This document shows, piece after piece, positions 39,655-48,647 of a DNA stretch of 64,000 nucleotides. The stretch lies in the NCBI RefSeq assembly GCF_009689005.1, contig NZ_AP021879.1, positions 2,418,001 to 2,482,000 of the forward strand, written 5' to 3'. The notes beneath the pieces were generated by a model. That model worked only from the letters and a program-made list of their open reading frames with translations, searched no databases and was not told where the DNA came from. Numbering within the stretch: the first letter of the stretch is position 1; the number at the start of each line of letters is the position of its first letter. The translations under genes and the position numbers were made by a program. This stretch comes from Desulfosarcina ovata subsp. ovata (GTDB lineage Bacteria; Desulfobacterota; Desulfobacteria; Desulfobacterales; Desulfosarcinaceae).

Positions 39655-41052
39655 GTGACGAACATACTTATTATAGACGACGACCAGATGTTGTGTGAAA
39701 TGGTGTGTCGTAAACTACTCACTTTGGGGCATGAAGTTTCCAGCGCCCATACTTTGTCCGATGGTATTGCGGCGGCAAATGAAATCGCATTCGATCTAGT
39801 AATCCTGGATGTACGCCTGCCCGACGGCAGCGGCATCGAAGCCCTGCCTCAGTTCAGGGCCATTAAACCGCAACCCGAAATCATTATCATTACCGGAGAG
39901 GGAGATCCGGACAGCGCGGAGCTATCGATAAAAACAGGTGCCTGGGATTATATAGAAAAGCCGATTTCCATGCGCGAAATCACTCTTCAGGTTACCCGAT
40001 CGTTGGAGTTTCACCAGGCAAAAACAACTTGCCAACCAAAAACCATGCTAAAAAGGGATGCCATTGTGGGAAATGCACCCTTGATGGAAGCATGCCTGGA
40101 AAATGTCGCCCAAAGCGCCTGTACGGACACTCCAGTTCTGATTACCGGAGAAACAGGTACGGGCAAGGAACTTTTTGCCAGAGCCATTCATGCCAACAGC
40201 AACCGCTCGTCAGGCCCCTTTGTGGTGCTTGACTGCGCCGCCCTTCCTGACAAACTGGTGGAAAGTCTGCTTTTCGGACATCGCAAAGGCTCATTTACCG
40301 GTGCGGACCACGCTCGCGACGGTATGATTCTGCAGGCGAACAAGGGGACGCTTTTCATGGACGAGGTTGGAGAACTGCCTATTGCGATCCAGAGAGCGTT
40401 TTTGAGGGTATTACAGGAACGCCGCTTCCGGCCGATCGGCAGCAGCCAAGAATTAAAAAGCGATTTCCGGTTGGTGGCGGCCACCAACCGGGACCTGGAA
40501 TCCATGGTGCAGGAGGGTTCTTTTCGCAAGGACCTATTCTTTAGGCTCAAGGCGGCGGTCATTCAGCTTCCGCCCCTCCATGAGAGAAAAACGGACATCG
40601 AAAAACTGGCCCTTCACTACATATCAATCTTCTGCAAACGCAGCGGAATGATCACCAAAGGGGTTTCCCCGGAATTCATGCATAGCCTGCAGGCCTATTC
40701 ATGGCCCGGTAACGTCCGCGAACTTGTCAATGCCATCGACGTAGCTCTCGCCAATGCTCAGGGTCATAACGTGCTGATCCCCATGCACCTGCCAGTAAAC
40801 ATTCGTGTCAGCCTCAAGCGTCGGACAATCGGTAACGCTGTAACTCCGATAGGTGCAGGGGGGGAAAGGGCTGTACAAAGGGTAGACCTGCCTCCTCTTA
40901 AAGATGCCCTCGAAGAAACCGAGAGGCGCTATCTTCACTCCCTCATGGCCCGCACGGAAGCGAACATTCCATCCGCCTGCCGGATTTCCGGCCTGTCACG
41001 CTCTGGCTTGTATGCCCGCCTTAAAAAATACAACATAAACCGATCCACCTGA
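39655..41052 (+). CDS. NtrC-type sigma-54 response regulator
   Basis: A 465-residue activator starting at GTG, 16 bases after the hybrid kinase. The receiver (1-120) has the phospho-acceptor Asp in LVILDVRLPDG. The AAA+ domain has GETGTGKE, a loop GSFTGA instead of GAFTGA, DEVGELP and WPGNVRELVNAI. A Fis-type helix-turn-helix (ACRISGLSRSGLYARLKKYN) ends it. The near-perfect sigma-54 promoter at 41236 with a palindromic site upstream starts just after its stop, so it probably activates the following genes. It is a paralogue of the regulator at 46627. Confidence 0.94.
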   Translation: MTNILIIDDDQMLCEMVCRKLLTLGHEVSSAHTLSDGIAAANEIAFDLVILDVRLPDGSGIEALPQFRAIKPQPEIIIITGEGDPDSAELSIKTGAWDYIEKPISMREITLQVTRSLEFHQAKTTCQPKTMLKRDAIVGNAPLMEACLENVAQSACTDTPVLITGETGTGKELFARAIHANSNRSSGPFVVLDCAALPDKLVESLLFGHRKGSFTGADHARDGMILQANKGTLFMDEVGELPIAIQRAFLRVLQERRFRPIGSSQELKSDFRLVAATNRDLESMVQEGSFRKDLFFRLKAAVIQLPPLHERKTDIEKLALHYISIFCKRSGMITKGVSPEFMHSLQAYSWPGNVRELVNAIDVALANAQGHNVLIPMHLPVNIRVSLKRRTIGNAVTPIGAGGERAVQRVDLPPLKDALEETERRYLHSLMARTEANIPSACRISGLSRSGLYARLKKYNINRST

Positions 41053-41091
41053 GGCTTAGGATCGGGGATAACGAAATCGCTATCCAGATTT

Positions 41092-41137
41092 TTGGACGCG
41101 TCCAAGGATTCGGACAAAACCGATCCAGAAACCTGGA
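41092..41137. promoter_or_regulatory. Candidate activator-binding sites upstream of the sigma-54 promoter
   Basis: TTGGACGCGTCCAA (41092-41105) is a perfect 14-base palindrome, and TCCAGAAACCTGGA (41124-41137) is an inverted repeat with a 4-base spacer. They lie about 100-145 bases before the -24 element, the usual enhancer distance. Confidence 0.55.
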
Positions 41138-41235
41138 CTGTGGGGTCTATAAAAACGGTTCGTTATTTTCTTCCATAGCCACAACATATCTGAATAACAC
41201 TACAATAAAAATTCCTCACCCCCTTCCTCAATAAC

Positions 41236-41251
41236 TGGCACAAAACTTGCT
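41236..41251 (+). promoter_or_regulatory. Sigma-54 promoter
   Basis: TGGCAC, five bases, TTGCT: both the -24 GG and -12 GC elements match the consensus with exact spacing. The start of the small protein gene is 59 bases downstream; the chemoreceptor and second two-component pair follow on the same strand. Confidence 0.8.
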
Positions 41252-41309
41252 TTTCTTTAGCTAAAAATTTTTTACCGTCATTGGTTTAAGGTTTGCCTAA
41301 GAGGAAGAA

Positions 41310-41693
41310 ATGAAAATCCTGTTTCATAAAACAGCAGCAACTGATTTTGCCGAAAAATTGCAAGAGACACTTACCTCAATCATAGTGAATCAACCGGTGT
41401 GCGTCACACAGGATACGGGTTCGTTTCTGAAAGCACTGCTTAATTACCGGATCAATTATCCCATTGTGGTGATCTATCTCAACAGTATTGCAGATGCGAT
41501 TAAAATCGAAAGTTTTAGCGATATTCTAGACGGCCTCTTTCTTATCATTGCCACCGAAAATATCGATGACCGACTATTGATGCGTTGTCGACAATTATAT
41601 CCGGGTTTATTAACTTATTACAAAGAAGATCTATCCATAATTGCCGCCATGATTGAAAAACGTCTAAAAGCAATTGATGCGTCAACAAGGTAA
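41310..41693 (+). CDS. Small protein of unknown function, possibly receiver-like
   Basis: A 127-residue soluble protein behind a good AGGAAG site. Alternating hydrophobic strands and helices (YPIVVIYLNS, GLFLIIATEN, HXX-free C-terminal helix with IIAAMIEKRLKAI) suggest a small alpha/beta fold like a degenerate receiver, but no clear phospho-acceptor site is seen. It is the first gene after the sigma-54 promoter and lies 54 bases before a chemoreceptor, so it may assist that signalling unit. I do not recognise a family. Confidence 0.6.
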   Translation: MKILFHKTAATDFAEKLQETLTSIIVNQPVCVTQDTGSFLKALLNYRINYPIVVIYLNSIADAIKIESFSDILDGLFLIIATENIDDRLLMRCRQLYPGLLTYYKEDLSIIAAMIEKRLKAIDASTR

Positions 41694-41747
41694 CAATGCG
41701 CTGTCGATAAAGAGGCAACTGCTATTATAGAAATACGGGAGAGAACC

Positions 41748-43337
41748 ATGAAGATCAAAACGAAACTTGCATTATTAATTATCGGGTCACTGCTCATCTG
41801 CTCGACCTCCATCATCTTGATTGACAGGGTAGTTGCAACTAAAGAAATACAGAACATCACCAAGATGAATCTGCATGATTTAGCCAAATCAACAAAAGCG
41901 TTTATAGAAACACATAATTCTATAACTGTTGATAACCTATCAAAATTATTGAATGAAGAAGCTTCAATTGGACGAACCGGTTTTTTGTTTATTATCGATA
42001 CAAAGGGGAACTTGGTAATTCACAAGAAAGCGCAAGGTAAAAATTGGGGTAACAAGCCGTTTATTGCCCATATTGCCAAGATGAAAACCGGATATCACCG
42101 ATATCTGTCACCCAAAACAAAAACATACAAAGTTGCATACTTTGAGTACTATGCTCCTATGGACTGGATCATTGTAGCATCAAACTTTGAAAGTGATACT
42201 CTTGCCGAACCTCTTAAAAACATGCTTTTCCGTTCGGTCGCATTTCTGGCACCAACTATTGTGATCATTCTTATATCGTCATTCTTTTTTACTAATTCGA
42301 GTATCATCAAGCCAATAAAAGCTGCAGTTACCGGTCTAAAAGATATCGCACAGGGGGAAGGAGATCTGACCAAACGGTTGGATGAACGGGCAAAAGATGA
42401 ATTAGGTGAACTGGCCTCATGGTTCAATGCTTTCATGGAAAAACTTCAGGGCATTATTCAAAAGATTGCTGACAATACGGTGCATGTGAATCGTTCCTCC
42501 AAAGAGTTGGCCGAAATCGCCAGCATAATGACCAAGGGCGCAGGAGAAACTTCCGCCCGGGCCGACAACGTCGCGACCTCGGCCGAAGAGATGAGCGCCA
42601 ATCTCAACAACGTAGCCGCGGCTATGGAGCAGTCCTCCACCAACACTTCCATAGTGGCCACCGCTGCCGAGGAGATGACCGCCACCATCAATGAAATCGC
42701 CCAGAACGCCGAAAAGGCCCGGACAATTTCCGACCGAGCCGTGTATAAGGCCGGCGAGACGTCCAATAAGATGGATGACCTGGGCCAGGCTGCCTTGGAC
42801 ATCGGCAAAGTGGTAGAAACCATCACCGAGATTTCCGAGCAGGTCGACCTGCTGGCCCTCAACGCCACTATTGAGGCTGCCCGGGCTGGCGAGGCTGGCA
42901 AAGGCTTCGCAGTGGTGGCTAATGAGATCAAGGAACTGGCCAAGCAGACCAGTGAAGCCACATTGGAAATCAAGGAAAAAATCGAAAACATCCAGGGCAG
43001 TACTGACAGCACTGTACAAGGCATCACCGAGATTACCGAGGTGATAAACAATGTCAACGACATCGTAGGCACCATAGCTACGGCCGTGGAAGAACAGTCC
43101 ACCGCCACTCAGGAAATCGCCAACAATATCGCCCAGGCATCCCAGGGCATCCAGGAGGTTAACGAGAACGTCAACCAGAGTTCCACGGTAGCCGCCGGAA
43201 TTACACAGGACATTGCAGTGGTCAATCAAAGCTCCAGCAAAATAGCCAATAGCAGCGACCAGGTTAAAGTCAGTGCCGACGATCTCAAGCAACGAGCATC
43301 GGCACTCAATAACATCGTGATTAATTTCAAAATATAG
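41748..43337 (+). CDS. Methyl-accepting chemotaxis protein with Cache-type sensor
   Basis: A 529-residue chemoreceptor. Two membrane helices (about 8-25 and 163-183) flank a periplasmic Cache-like domain with [24 protein letters not shown] follows ([23 protein letters not shown]). The signalling domain has the conserved hairpin tip [23 protein letters not shown]. Composition is mosaic: a 60-base sample at 41881 is 28% G+C and one at 42541 is 67%. The signalling half is similar to the chemoreceptor at 48648, so recombination between copies is likely. No cheA/cheW is in the window. Confidence 0.94.
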   Translation: MKIKTKLALLIIGSLLICSTSIILIDRVVATKEIQNITKMNLHDLAKSTKAFIETHNSITVDNLSKLLNEEASIGRTGFLFIIDTKGNLVIHKKAQGKNWGNKPFIAHIAKMKTGYHRYLSPKTKTYKVAYFEYYAPMDWIIVASNFESDTLAEPLKNMLFRSVAFLAPTIVIILISSFFFTNSSIIKPIKAAVTGLKDIAQGEGDLTKRLDERAKDELGELASWFNAFMEKLQGIIQKIADNTVHVNRSSKELAEIASIMTKGAGETSARADNVATSAEEMSANLNNVAAAMEQSSTNTSIVATAAEEMTATINEIAQNAEKARTISDRAVYKAGETSNKMDDLGQAALDIGKVVETITEISEQVDLLALNATIEAARAGEAGKGFAVVANEIKELAKQTSEATLEIKEKIENIQGSTDSTVQGITEITEVINNVNDIVGTIATAVEEQSTATQEIANNIAQASQGIQEVNENVNQSSTVAAGITQDIAVVNQSSSKIANSSDQVKVSADDLKQRASALNNIVINFKI

Positions 43338-43379
43338 TGAATTGGCAAGAGGGAAAAAAAATGTCGGCGGTGGCAAGTC

Positions 43380-46300
43380 ATGAGTTATCTTGAATGGGTC
43401 CTCAATCTAACCTTGTTGGTAGCGTTGAGTGTCATCTCGGGATTTATTGAAAAACGGTATCCGCAACACACCCGGTACGGCCCTCCACTGCAAGGCTTTC
43501 TGTTTGGCGCCGTTGCCATTATCGGAATGCTTCACCCTGTGGTTTTAGAACCGGGTATTATTTTGGATGGAAGATCCGTGGTCTTGAGTTTATGTTCACT
43601 TTTTTATGGACCTTGGGCGGTGCTGATTTCTGTTGTTATGACGGTCATCTGTCGATTCATCATCGGGGGGGCTGGAATCATCATGGGCATCTTGATGATT
43701 CTGTCATCTTCGGTGATCGGGTTGATCGCCCGATCGCGGTTCAGTCTCGATCATCAAACGCCGTCTGCTATACAGCTCTACCTTTTTGGACTGGCTGTCC
43801 ATACTGCCATGCTGGCCATGACGATCACCTTGCCACCGGACCAGGTAGGTAGCGTCTTCAGGAGTATCGCTTTGCCCGTTATGCTACTTTCTCCACTGGC
43901 AACGATACTGACCGGAAAAATCCTCGCTGATCAAGTGTTAACCGTTCGCCTTATAAAACAGTTGCAGGAGGCCACACAAAATCTGAACATCACCCTGCAG
44001 TCAATTGGTGATGCAGTCATATCAACGGATATCGAGGGAAAAATTCAGATCATGAATCCCATGGCCGAGAAGCTTACCGGCTGGTCCTTTAACGATGCCA
44101 AAAACAGGCAGTTGACCGAAATTTTCAATATTGTGAATGCGAAAACGCATTTACCGGCCGAAAACCCCGTGAACCAAGTTCTTGCCAAAAAAATATTGGT
44201 CGGTTTGGCCAACCACACGGTGCTTATCTCCCGCAACGGTACTGAATACCAGATTGCCGACAGTGCCGCACCGGTTTGCGATGCAAAGGGCAATACAAAA
44301 GGCGTCGTGATGGTATTTCGGGATGTGACCGAAAATTACCGACAAGTCGAAGAACTCCGCCAGAATGAAGCGCTTTTTCGAAAATTGTTCAAGGACCATG
44401 CAGCGGTCAAATTGATTACCGATCCTGATACAAAAAAAATTATAGCTGCTAATTGTGCCGCCGAAAAGTTTTATGGATGGTCGCGCGAGCAGTTGATGCA
44501 TATGACCATTGACCAAATCGACACGGCTCCATCCAAAACGCTGGCGGCAGAGTTCAAAAGAGCAAGGAGGCTGTCCCAGATACAATTTGAATTTTGCCAT
44601 CGTCTGGCCGATGGTTCAATCCGTGATGTGGAAATTTTCAGCAGCAAGATCCGAGTAAAAGGAAAGGAACTGCTTCACGCCATCATTCATGACATTACCG
44701 AGCGAAAGCAGGCAGAGATGGCACTGTTACAGAGCGAAAACCGGTATCGAAATATCATCATGCACTCACCGAATGCTATTCTTGTTAATCACAATGACCG
44801 TGTCACTTTAGTCAACCATACCTGCGAGCAATTGTTTGGTGCGGAATCAGCCAACGAATTAATCGGTAAGACGGTGTACGAACTGTTTCACGCAGATTAT
44901 CATGAACTGATTCGAGAACGCATTCGCCACCTTAGAAAAAAACAAAAATCGGTTCCCCTTATGGAAGAACAGATTGTGCGATTGGATGGCCGCGTCGTAG
45001 ACGTTGATGTCATGGCGGCGCCTTTTACCATGGACAAAACAATATATATCCATGTCATATTGCGTGACATCACTCAGAGAAAACAGAAAAGGACAGAACT
45101 GCAGCACCTATATGCTGCAATCGAACAATCCGACGAGATGATTGTGATCACCGATATTGTCGGTCACATGGTTTACGTCAATGCGGCCTTCGAACGTGTT
45201 ACCGGTTATTCCAGAGAGGAAGCCTTAGGGGAAAACCCTCGAATACTGAAAAGCGGTGAACAGAGTCCTGCCTGTTACACAAAACTCTGGGAAACGATAA
45301 CAAAAGGGAAAACATGGAAGGGCCAGCTCATCAACAAGCGCAAGAACGGTACTTTTTATTCTGAAAAAACGTCCATATCACCAGTAATGGACGAGAGCGG
45401 CCGAATTATTAATTTCGTTGCGGTTAAACGCGATATCACTGAAGAGATAGAGCTGCAAAAAAGATTGGTACAGGCACAAAAAATGGAGGCAATTGGAACT
45501 CTTTCCAGTGGTATCGCCCATGACTTTAATAATCTTTTATTTCCAATTTTAGGTCTATCGGAAATTATGTTGGAGGATCTTCCACCGGGAAGTATGGATC
45601 GAGAACATATAGAGCAGATTTACAAAGCGGGGATACGTGCCAGTGACCTGGTCAAGCAAATTTTATCTTTCAGCCGCCAAGTGGCTCAGAAAAAAATTCC
45701 GATACGAGTACAAAGTGTTCTGAAGGAAATCATAAAATTATCAAGGTCGACGATTCCGGCCAATATAAAGATTACCCAGAATATCCAGGCCGACTGCCCA
45801 ATGGTCTTGATGGATGCCAGTCAATTGCATCAGGTTGCCATGAATCTGATCACCAATGCTTACCATGCCGTTGAAGAAAAAGGTGGCTCTATTTTCCTCG
45901 GTTTAATCGAGTATGAATCAAAGAACAACGATTTGAAACATCCATCACTTCCCGACGGTAAGTATGCAATGATCACGGTAAAAGATACAGGATATGGTAT
46001 TCCCCCATCTTTGATAGAAAAAATATTTGAACCCTTTTATACAACCAAAAAGCAGGGAAAAGGTACTGGATTGGGTCTTTCGGTGGTTTACGGCATTGTA
46101 AAAGACGCCGGTGGCGTCATCGACGTCCAAAGCGAAATCGACAGCGGTACGACATTCAATTTATTCATCCCCATACTGGAGGATGGCCAAAATGAGCTTC
46201 CCGAAAACGTTGCAGATACTATATCCAGAGGAAATGAACGCATTTTGTTAGTGGACGATGAACCAGCGGTAATGCAAATTGAAAAGCAGTTGCTGGAACG

Positions 46301-46613
46301 TCTTGGCTATCATGTCGAAACACGATCATGTGGTCTGGAGGCATTGGAGGCGTTCAGAATGAATCCCGAAAGATTTGATTTAGTACTTACCGATATGGCG
46401 ATGCCCAATCTCACTGGGGAAGAGCTGGCAGAAGAAATAAATTCAATCGATGCAAACATACCCATCATTATATGCACCGGTTTTAGTGACCGGATAAAAA
46501 AAGAAACCGTATCAAAACGGACAATTCGGGGAATCTTGATGAAACCAGTAATGAAATCCGAGATGGCCAAAACGATTCGTAGGGTACTAGATGAAAAAGA
46601 TGGAAAGATATAA
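43380..46613 (+). CDS. Hybrid histidine kinase with 5TM-LYT input and multiple PAS domains
   Basis: A 1077-residue membrane kinase. The first 190 residues are a multi-helix LytS-type receptor region containing EPGIILDGRSVVLSLCSLFY and GGAGIIMGILMILSSSVIGL. Four PAS domains follow (about 205-320, 330-440, 450-565 and 570-690). The kinase core has SSGIAHDFNNLLFPILGLSE, GTGLGLSVVYG and a C-terminal receiver with LVLTDMAMPNLTG. The kinase core closely resembles the partial kinase at 62061. The next regulator overlaps or directly follows, so they form a two-component pair. Confidence 0.93.
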   Translation: MSYLEWVLNLTLLVALSVISGFIEKRYPQHTRYGPPLQGFLFGAVAIIGMLHPVVLEPGIILDGRSVVLSLCSLFYGPWAVLISVVMTVICRFIIGGAGIIMGILMILSSSVIGLIARSRFSLDHQTPSAIQLYLFGLAVHTAMLAMTITLPPDQVGSVFRSIALPVMLLSPLATILTGKILADQVLTVRLIKQLQEATQNLNITLQSIGDAVISTDIEGKIQIMNPMAEKLTGWSFNDAKNRQLTEIFNIVNAKTHLPAENPVNQVLAKKILVGLANHTVLISRNGTEYQIADSAAPVCDAKGNTKGVVMVFRDVTENYRQVEELRQNEALFRKLFKDHAAVKLITDPDTKKIIAANCAAEKFYGWSREQLMHMTIDQIDTAPSKTLAAEFKRARRLSQIQFEFCHRLADGSIRDVEIFSSKIRVKGKELLHAIIHDITERKQAEMALLQSENRYRNIIMHSPNAILVNHNDRVTLVNHTCEQLFGAESANELIGKTVYELFHADYHELIRERIRHLRKKQKSVPLMEEQIVRLDGRVVDVDVMAAPFTMDKTIYIHVILRDITQRKQKRTELQHLYAAIEQSDEMIVITDIVGHMVYVNAAFERVTGYSREEALGENPRILKSGEQSPACYTKLWETITKGKTWKGQLINKRKNGTFYSEKTSISPVMDESGRIINFVAVKRDITEEIELQKRLVQAQKMEAIGTLSSGIAHDFNNLLFPILGLSEIMLEDLPPGSMDREHIEQIYKAGIRASDLVKQILSFSRQVAQKKIPIRVQSVLKEIIKLSRSTIPANIKITQNIQADCPMVLMDASQLHQVAMNLITNAYHAVEEKGGSIFLGLIEYESKNNDLKHPSLPDGKYAMITVKDTGYGIPPSLIEKIFEPFYTTKKQGKGTGLGLSVVYGIVKDAGGVIDVQSEIDSGTTFNLFIPILEDGQNELPENVADTISRGNERILLVDDEPAVMQIEKQLLERLGYHVETRSCGLEALEAFRMNPERFDLVLTDMAMPNLTGEELAEEINSIDANIPIIICTGFSDRIKKETVSKRTIRGILMKPVMKSEMAKTIRRVLDEKDGKI

Positions 46614-46626
46614 TTTGAGTGCCATC

Positions 46627-48045
46627 ATGAATAAAATTCTATTGATCGATGATGACAAATCCGTTTACGACACGCTGTGTGTGCTGATTTATCGCATGGG
46701 GTGTCATGCCGAATGGAAATCAACCCTGTTCGATGGACTTCAGGCTGTTTCGCAGGGTAATTATGACGTGGTCCTGTTGGATGTGCAGCTGCCTGATGGC
46801 TGTGGGCTTGACATCGTCTCCAAAATTCAGCAGGCCCCATCCTCACCGGAAGTGATTATCATGACCGGATTTGGCGAACTGGATGGCGCTGAGATGGCAT
46901 TTAATAATGGTGCCTGGGATTATATCCAAAAAACAGGATCGCCGCAGAGGATTATGCTTTCGTTAAAACGGGTTCTCGAATACAGAAAAGAGAAAACCCA
47001 ATCCCGTCAAACCCCGGTGGCTTTAAACCTGGAGGGCCTCATCGGGGAAAGTAGATCACTGAAGGCATGTTATGACCAGCTTGCCAATGCCGCTACCGGG
47101 GATGCCAATGTGCTGATATCCGGAGAGACCGGAACTGGTAAAGAAATCTTTGCCCGTGCGATCCATGAGAACAGCCGTAGGTCGCATAAGAGTCTGGTCA
47201 TCGTCGATTGTGCTGCCCTACCAGAAACGCTAGTGGAAAGTCTGCTTTTCGGTCATGAGAAAGGGGTTTACACAGGTGCTGACAAGGCACGGGATGGATT
47301 GATCTCCCAAGCTGATGGCGGCACACTCTTTTTAGACGAAGTGGGTGAAATGCCGCTGACGATCCAGAAAGTGTTTTTACGTGTATTACAAGAACGGAAA
47401 TACCGGCCTGTTGGCGGTCGAACTGAATGCTCCAGCAATTTCCGTTTAATTGCAGCGACTAACTGCGACTTAGATCAGATGGTGGCAAGGGGTGAATTTC
47501 GAAATGACATGCTATACCGCCTCCGGACGATCAACATAACCTTGCCACCTCTGCGGAAACGCGACAATGATGCCATTTTACTGACCACCCACTACCTGCC
47601 CAAGATTTGTGAGCGGCTGGGCATTGATAACAAAGGTTTTTCCCCCTGCTTTACGGACAATCTGAAACAATACTCTTGGCCGGGCAATATAAGAGAGCTA
47701 ATCAACGTATTAGAAACCGCTATATCCAATGCAGGGCCGGAACCCACACTGTATTCTCGCCATCTCCCGCCCAATATTCGGCTCAGTTCCATTCGGGAGG
47801 TCTTGAAAAGGACAATAAATGCAGAGACCTGGAAAGAAACCGAATCCTCCAAAAATGAAATTTCCGACTCTCAGCTAAGCACTTTCAAGGTGTTTCGTAA
47901 AAAGGCGTCTTTAAAAGCTGAAAAAAAATACCTTCAGATGCTTCTCGATGATACGCAGCACAACCTCGAAAAGGCTCTTGAAATTTCCGGTTTATCGCGC
48001 TCCAGATTCTATGAGCTTTTAAAACATCACGAACTATCTCTCTGA
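46627..48045 (+). CDS. NtrC-type response regulator with altered GAFTGA loop
   Basis: Paralogue of the regulator at 39655. I prefer the ATG at 46627 (MNKILLIDDDKSV), just after the kinase stop; an in-frame ATG at 46591 inside the kinase gene is also possible. The receiver has VVLLDVQLPDG. The AAA+ domain keeps GETGTGKE, DEVGEMP and WPGNIRELINVL, but the sigma-54 contact loop is GVYTGA in place of GAFTGA. A Fis-type helix-turn-helix (ALEISGLSRSRFYELLKHHE) ends the protein. The changed loop may weaken sigma-54 activation; function is uncertain. Confidence 0.92.
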   Translation: MNKILLIDDDKSVYDTLCVLIYRMGCHAEWKSTLFDGLQAVSQGNYDVVLLDVQLPDGCGLDIVSKIQQAPSSPEVIIMTGFGELDGAEMAFNNGAWDYIQKTGSPQRIMLSLKRVLEYRKEKTQSRQTPVALNLEGLIGESRSLKACYDQLANAATGDANVLISGETGTGKEIFARAIHENSRRSHKSLVIVDCAALPETLVESLLFGHEKGVYTGADKARDGLISQADGGTLFLDEVGEMPLTIQKVFLRVLQERKYRPVGGRTECSSNFRLIAATNCDLDQMVARGEFRNDMLYRLRTINITLPPLRKRDNDAILLTTHYLPKICERLGIDNKGFSPCFTDNLKQYSWPGNIRELINVLETAISNAGPEPTLYSRHLPPNIRLSSIREVLKRTINAETWKETESSKNEISDSQLSTFKVFRKKASLKAEKKYLQMLLDDTQHNLEKALEISGLSRSRFYELLKHHELSL

Positions 48046-48069
48046 TTCCCAGGCTTCTCAATCCACACC

Positions 48070-48175
48070 TATAGTATTTAAGATAATGTTTTTGGCAAGG
48101 CCAGAGGGAGGAAGTCGTATTGGTATACTACGACGACCGATAACGCAGCCCCAAAACATTATCTTGAATGCTATA
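48070..48175. mobile_element. Family-B miniature inverted-repeat element, copy 2 (inverted)
   Basis: 106 bases from TATAGTATTTAAGATAATG to CATTATCTTGAATGCTATA. The inner part is in opposite orientation to copies 1 and 3 (GGCAAGGCC near the left, CGACCGATAACGCAGCC near the right). It sits 24 bases after the regulator stop. Confidence 0.8.
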
Positions 48176-48647
48176 CATCAAAAGTTCCTTCATCAGAGTC
48201 TTGTTTGCCAAAAATCAAATACGTCGTATTTCAGTATCACTGATTGCCAGAGCGACCCTTTGAGTCGTCAGTCCGAAAAAAAAGGACGATTAGTGGCGTC
48301 TACCAGCCACTTTTCCAATTTTATCGGACTACAATGAGGGGACCTTTTTGTACTGCAAGAAATCAGCATTTATCTATTTGTAAAAACAGCTAATATTATT
48401 TTTAAAAGAGCGATTGTGTTGGCATGGAATATGATTTCCGTAAACTTTAGTTTATGGAAGCGAAAACAATTCGCATAAGCTGACTACCATCATCAGTTAT
48501 AAAGACAATGCGTTTGATGATGTCGTTTCCGTACTGAAAACGGTGATCCAAAAATGCGAATTCAAATGCAATCAAACCGATTAACGTTATTTGCATAGTC
48601 GTTTTTCTTTCAGACTGATTGCTTAAACTAAGTACAAGGAGCGTGCA
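48176..48647. other. Non-coding stretch before the second chemoreceptor
   Basis: 472 bases. A frame from about 48447 to 48584 reads like protein (SHKLTTIISYKDNAFDDVV, then VLKTVIQKCEF) but has no start codon, so it may be a gene remnant. TTGGCATGGAATATGAT at 48419-48435 resembles a sigma-54 promoter with a poor -12 box. Nothing else is recognised. Confidence 0.4.
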
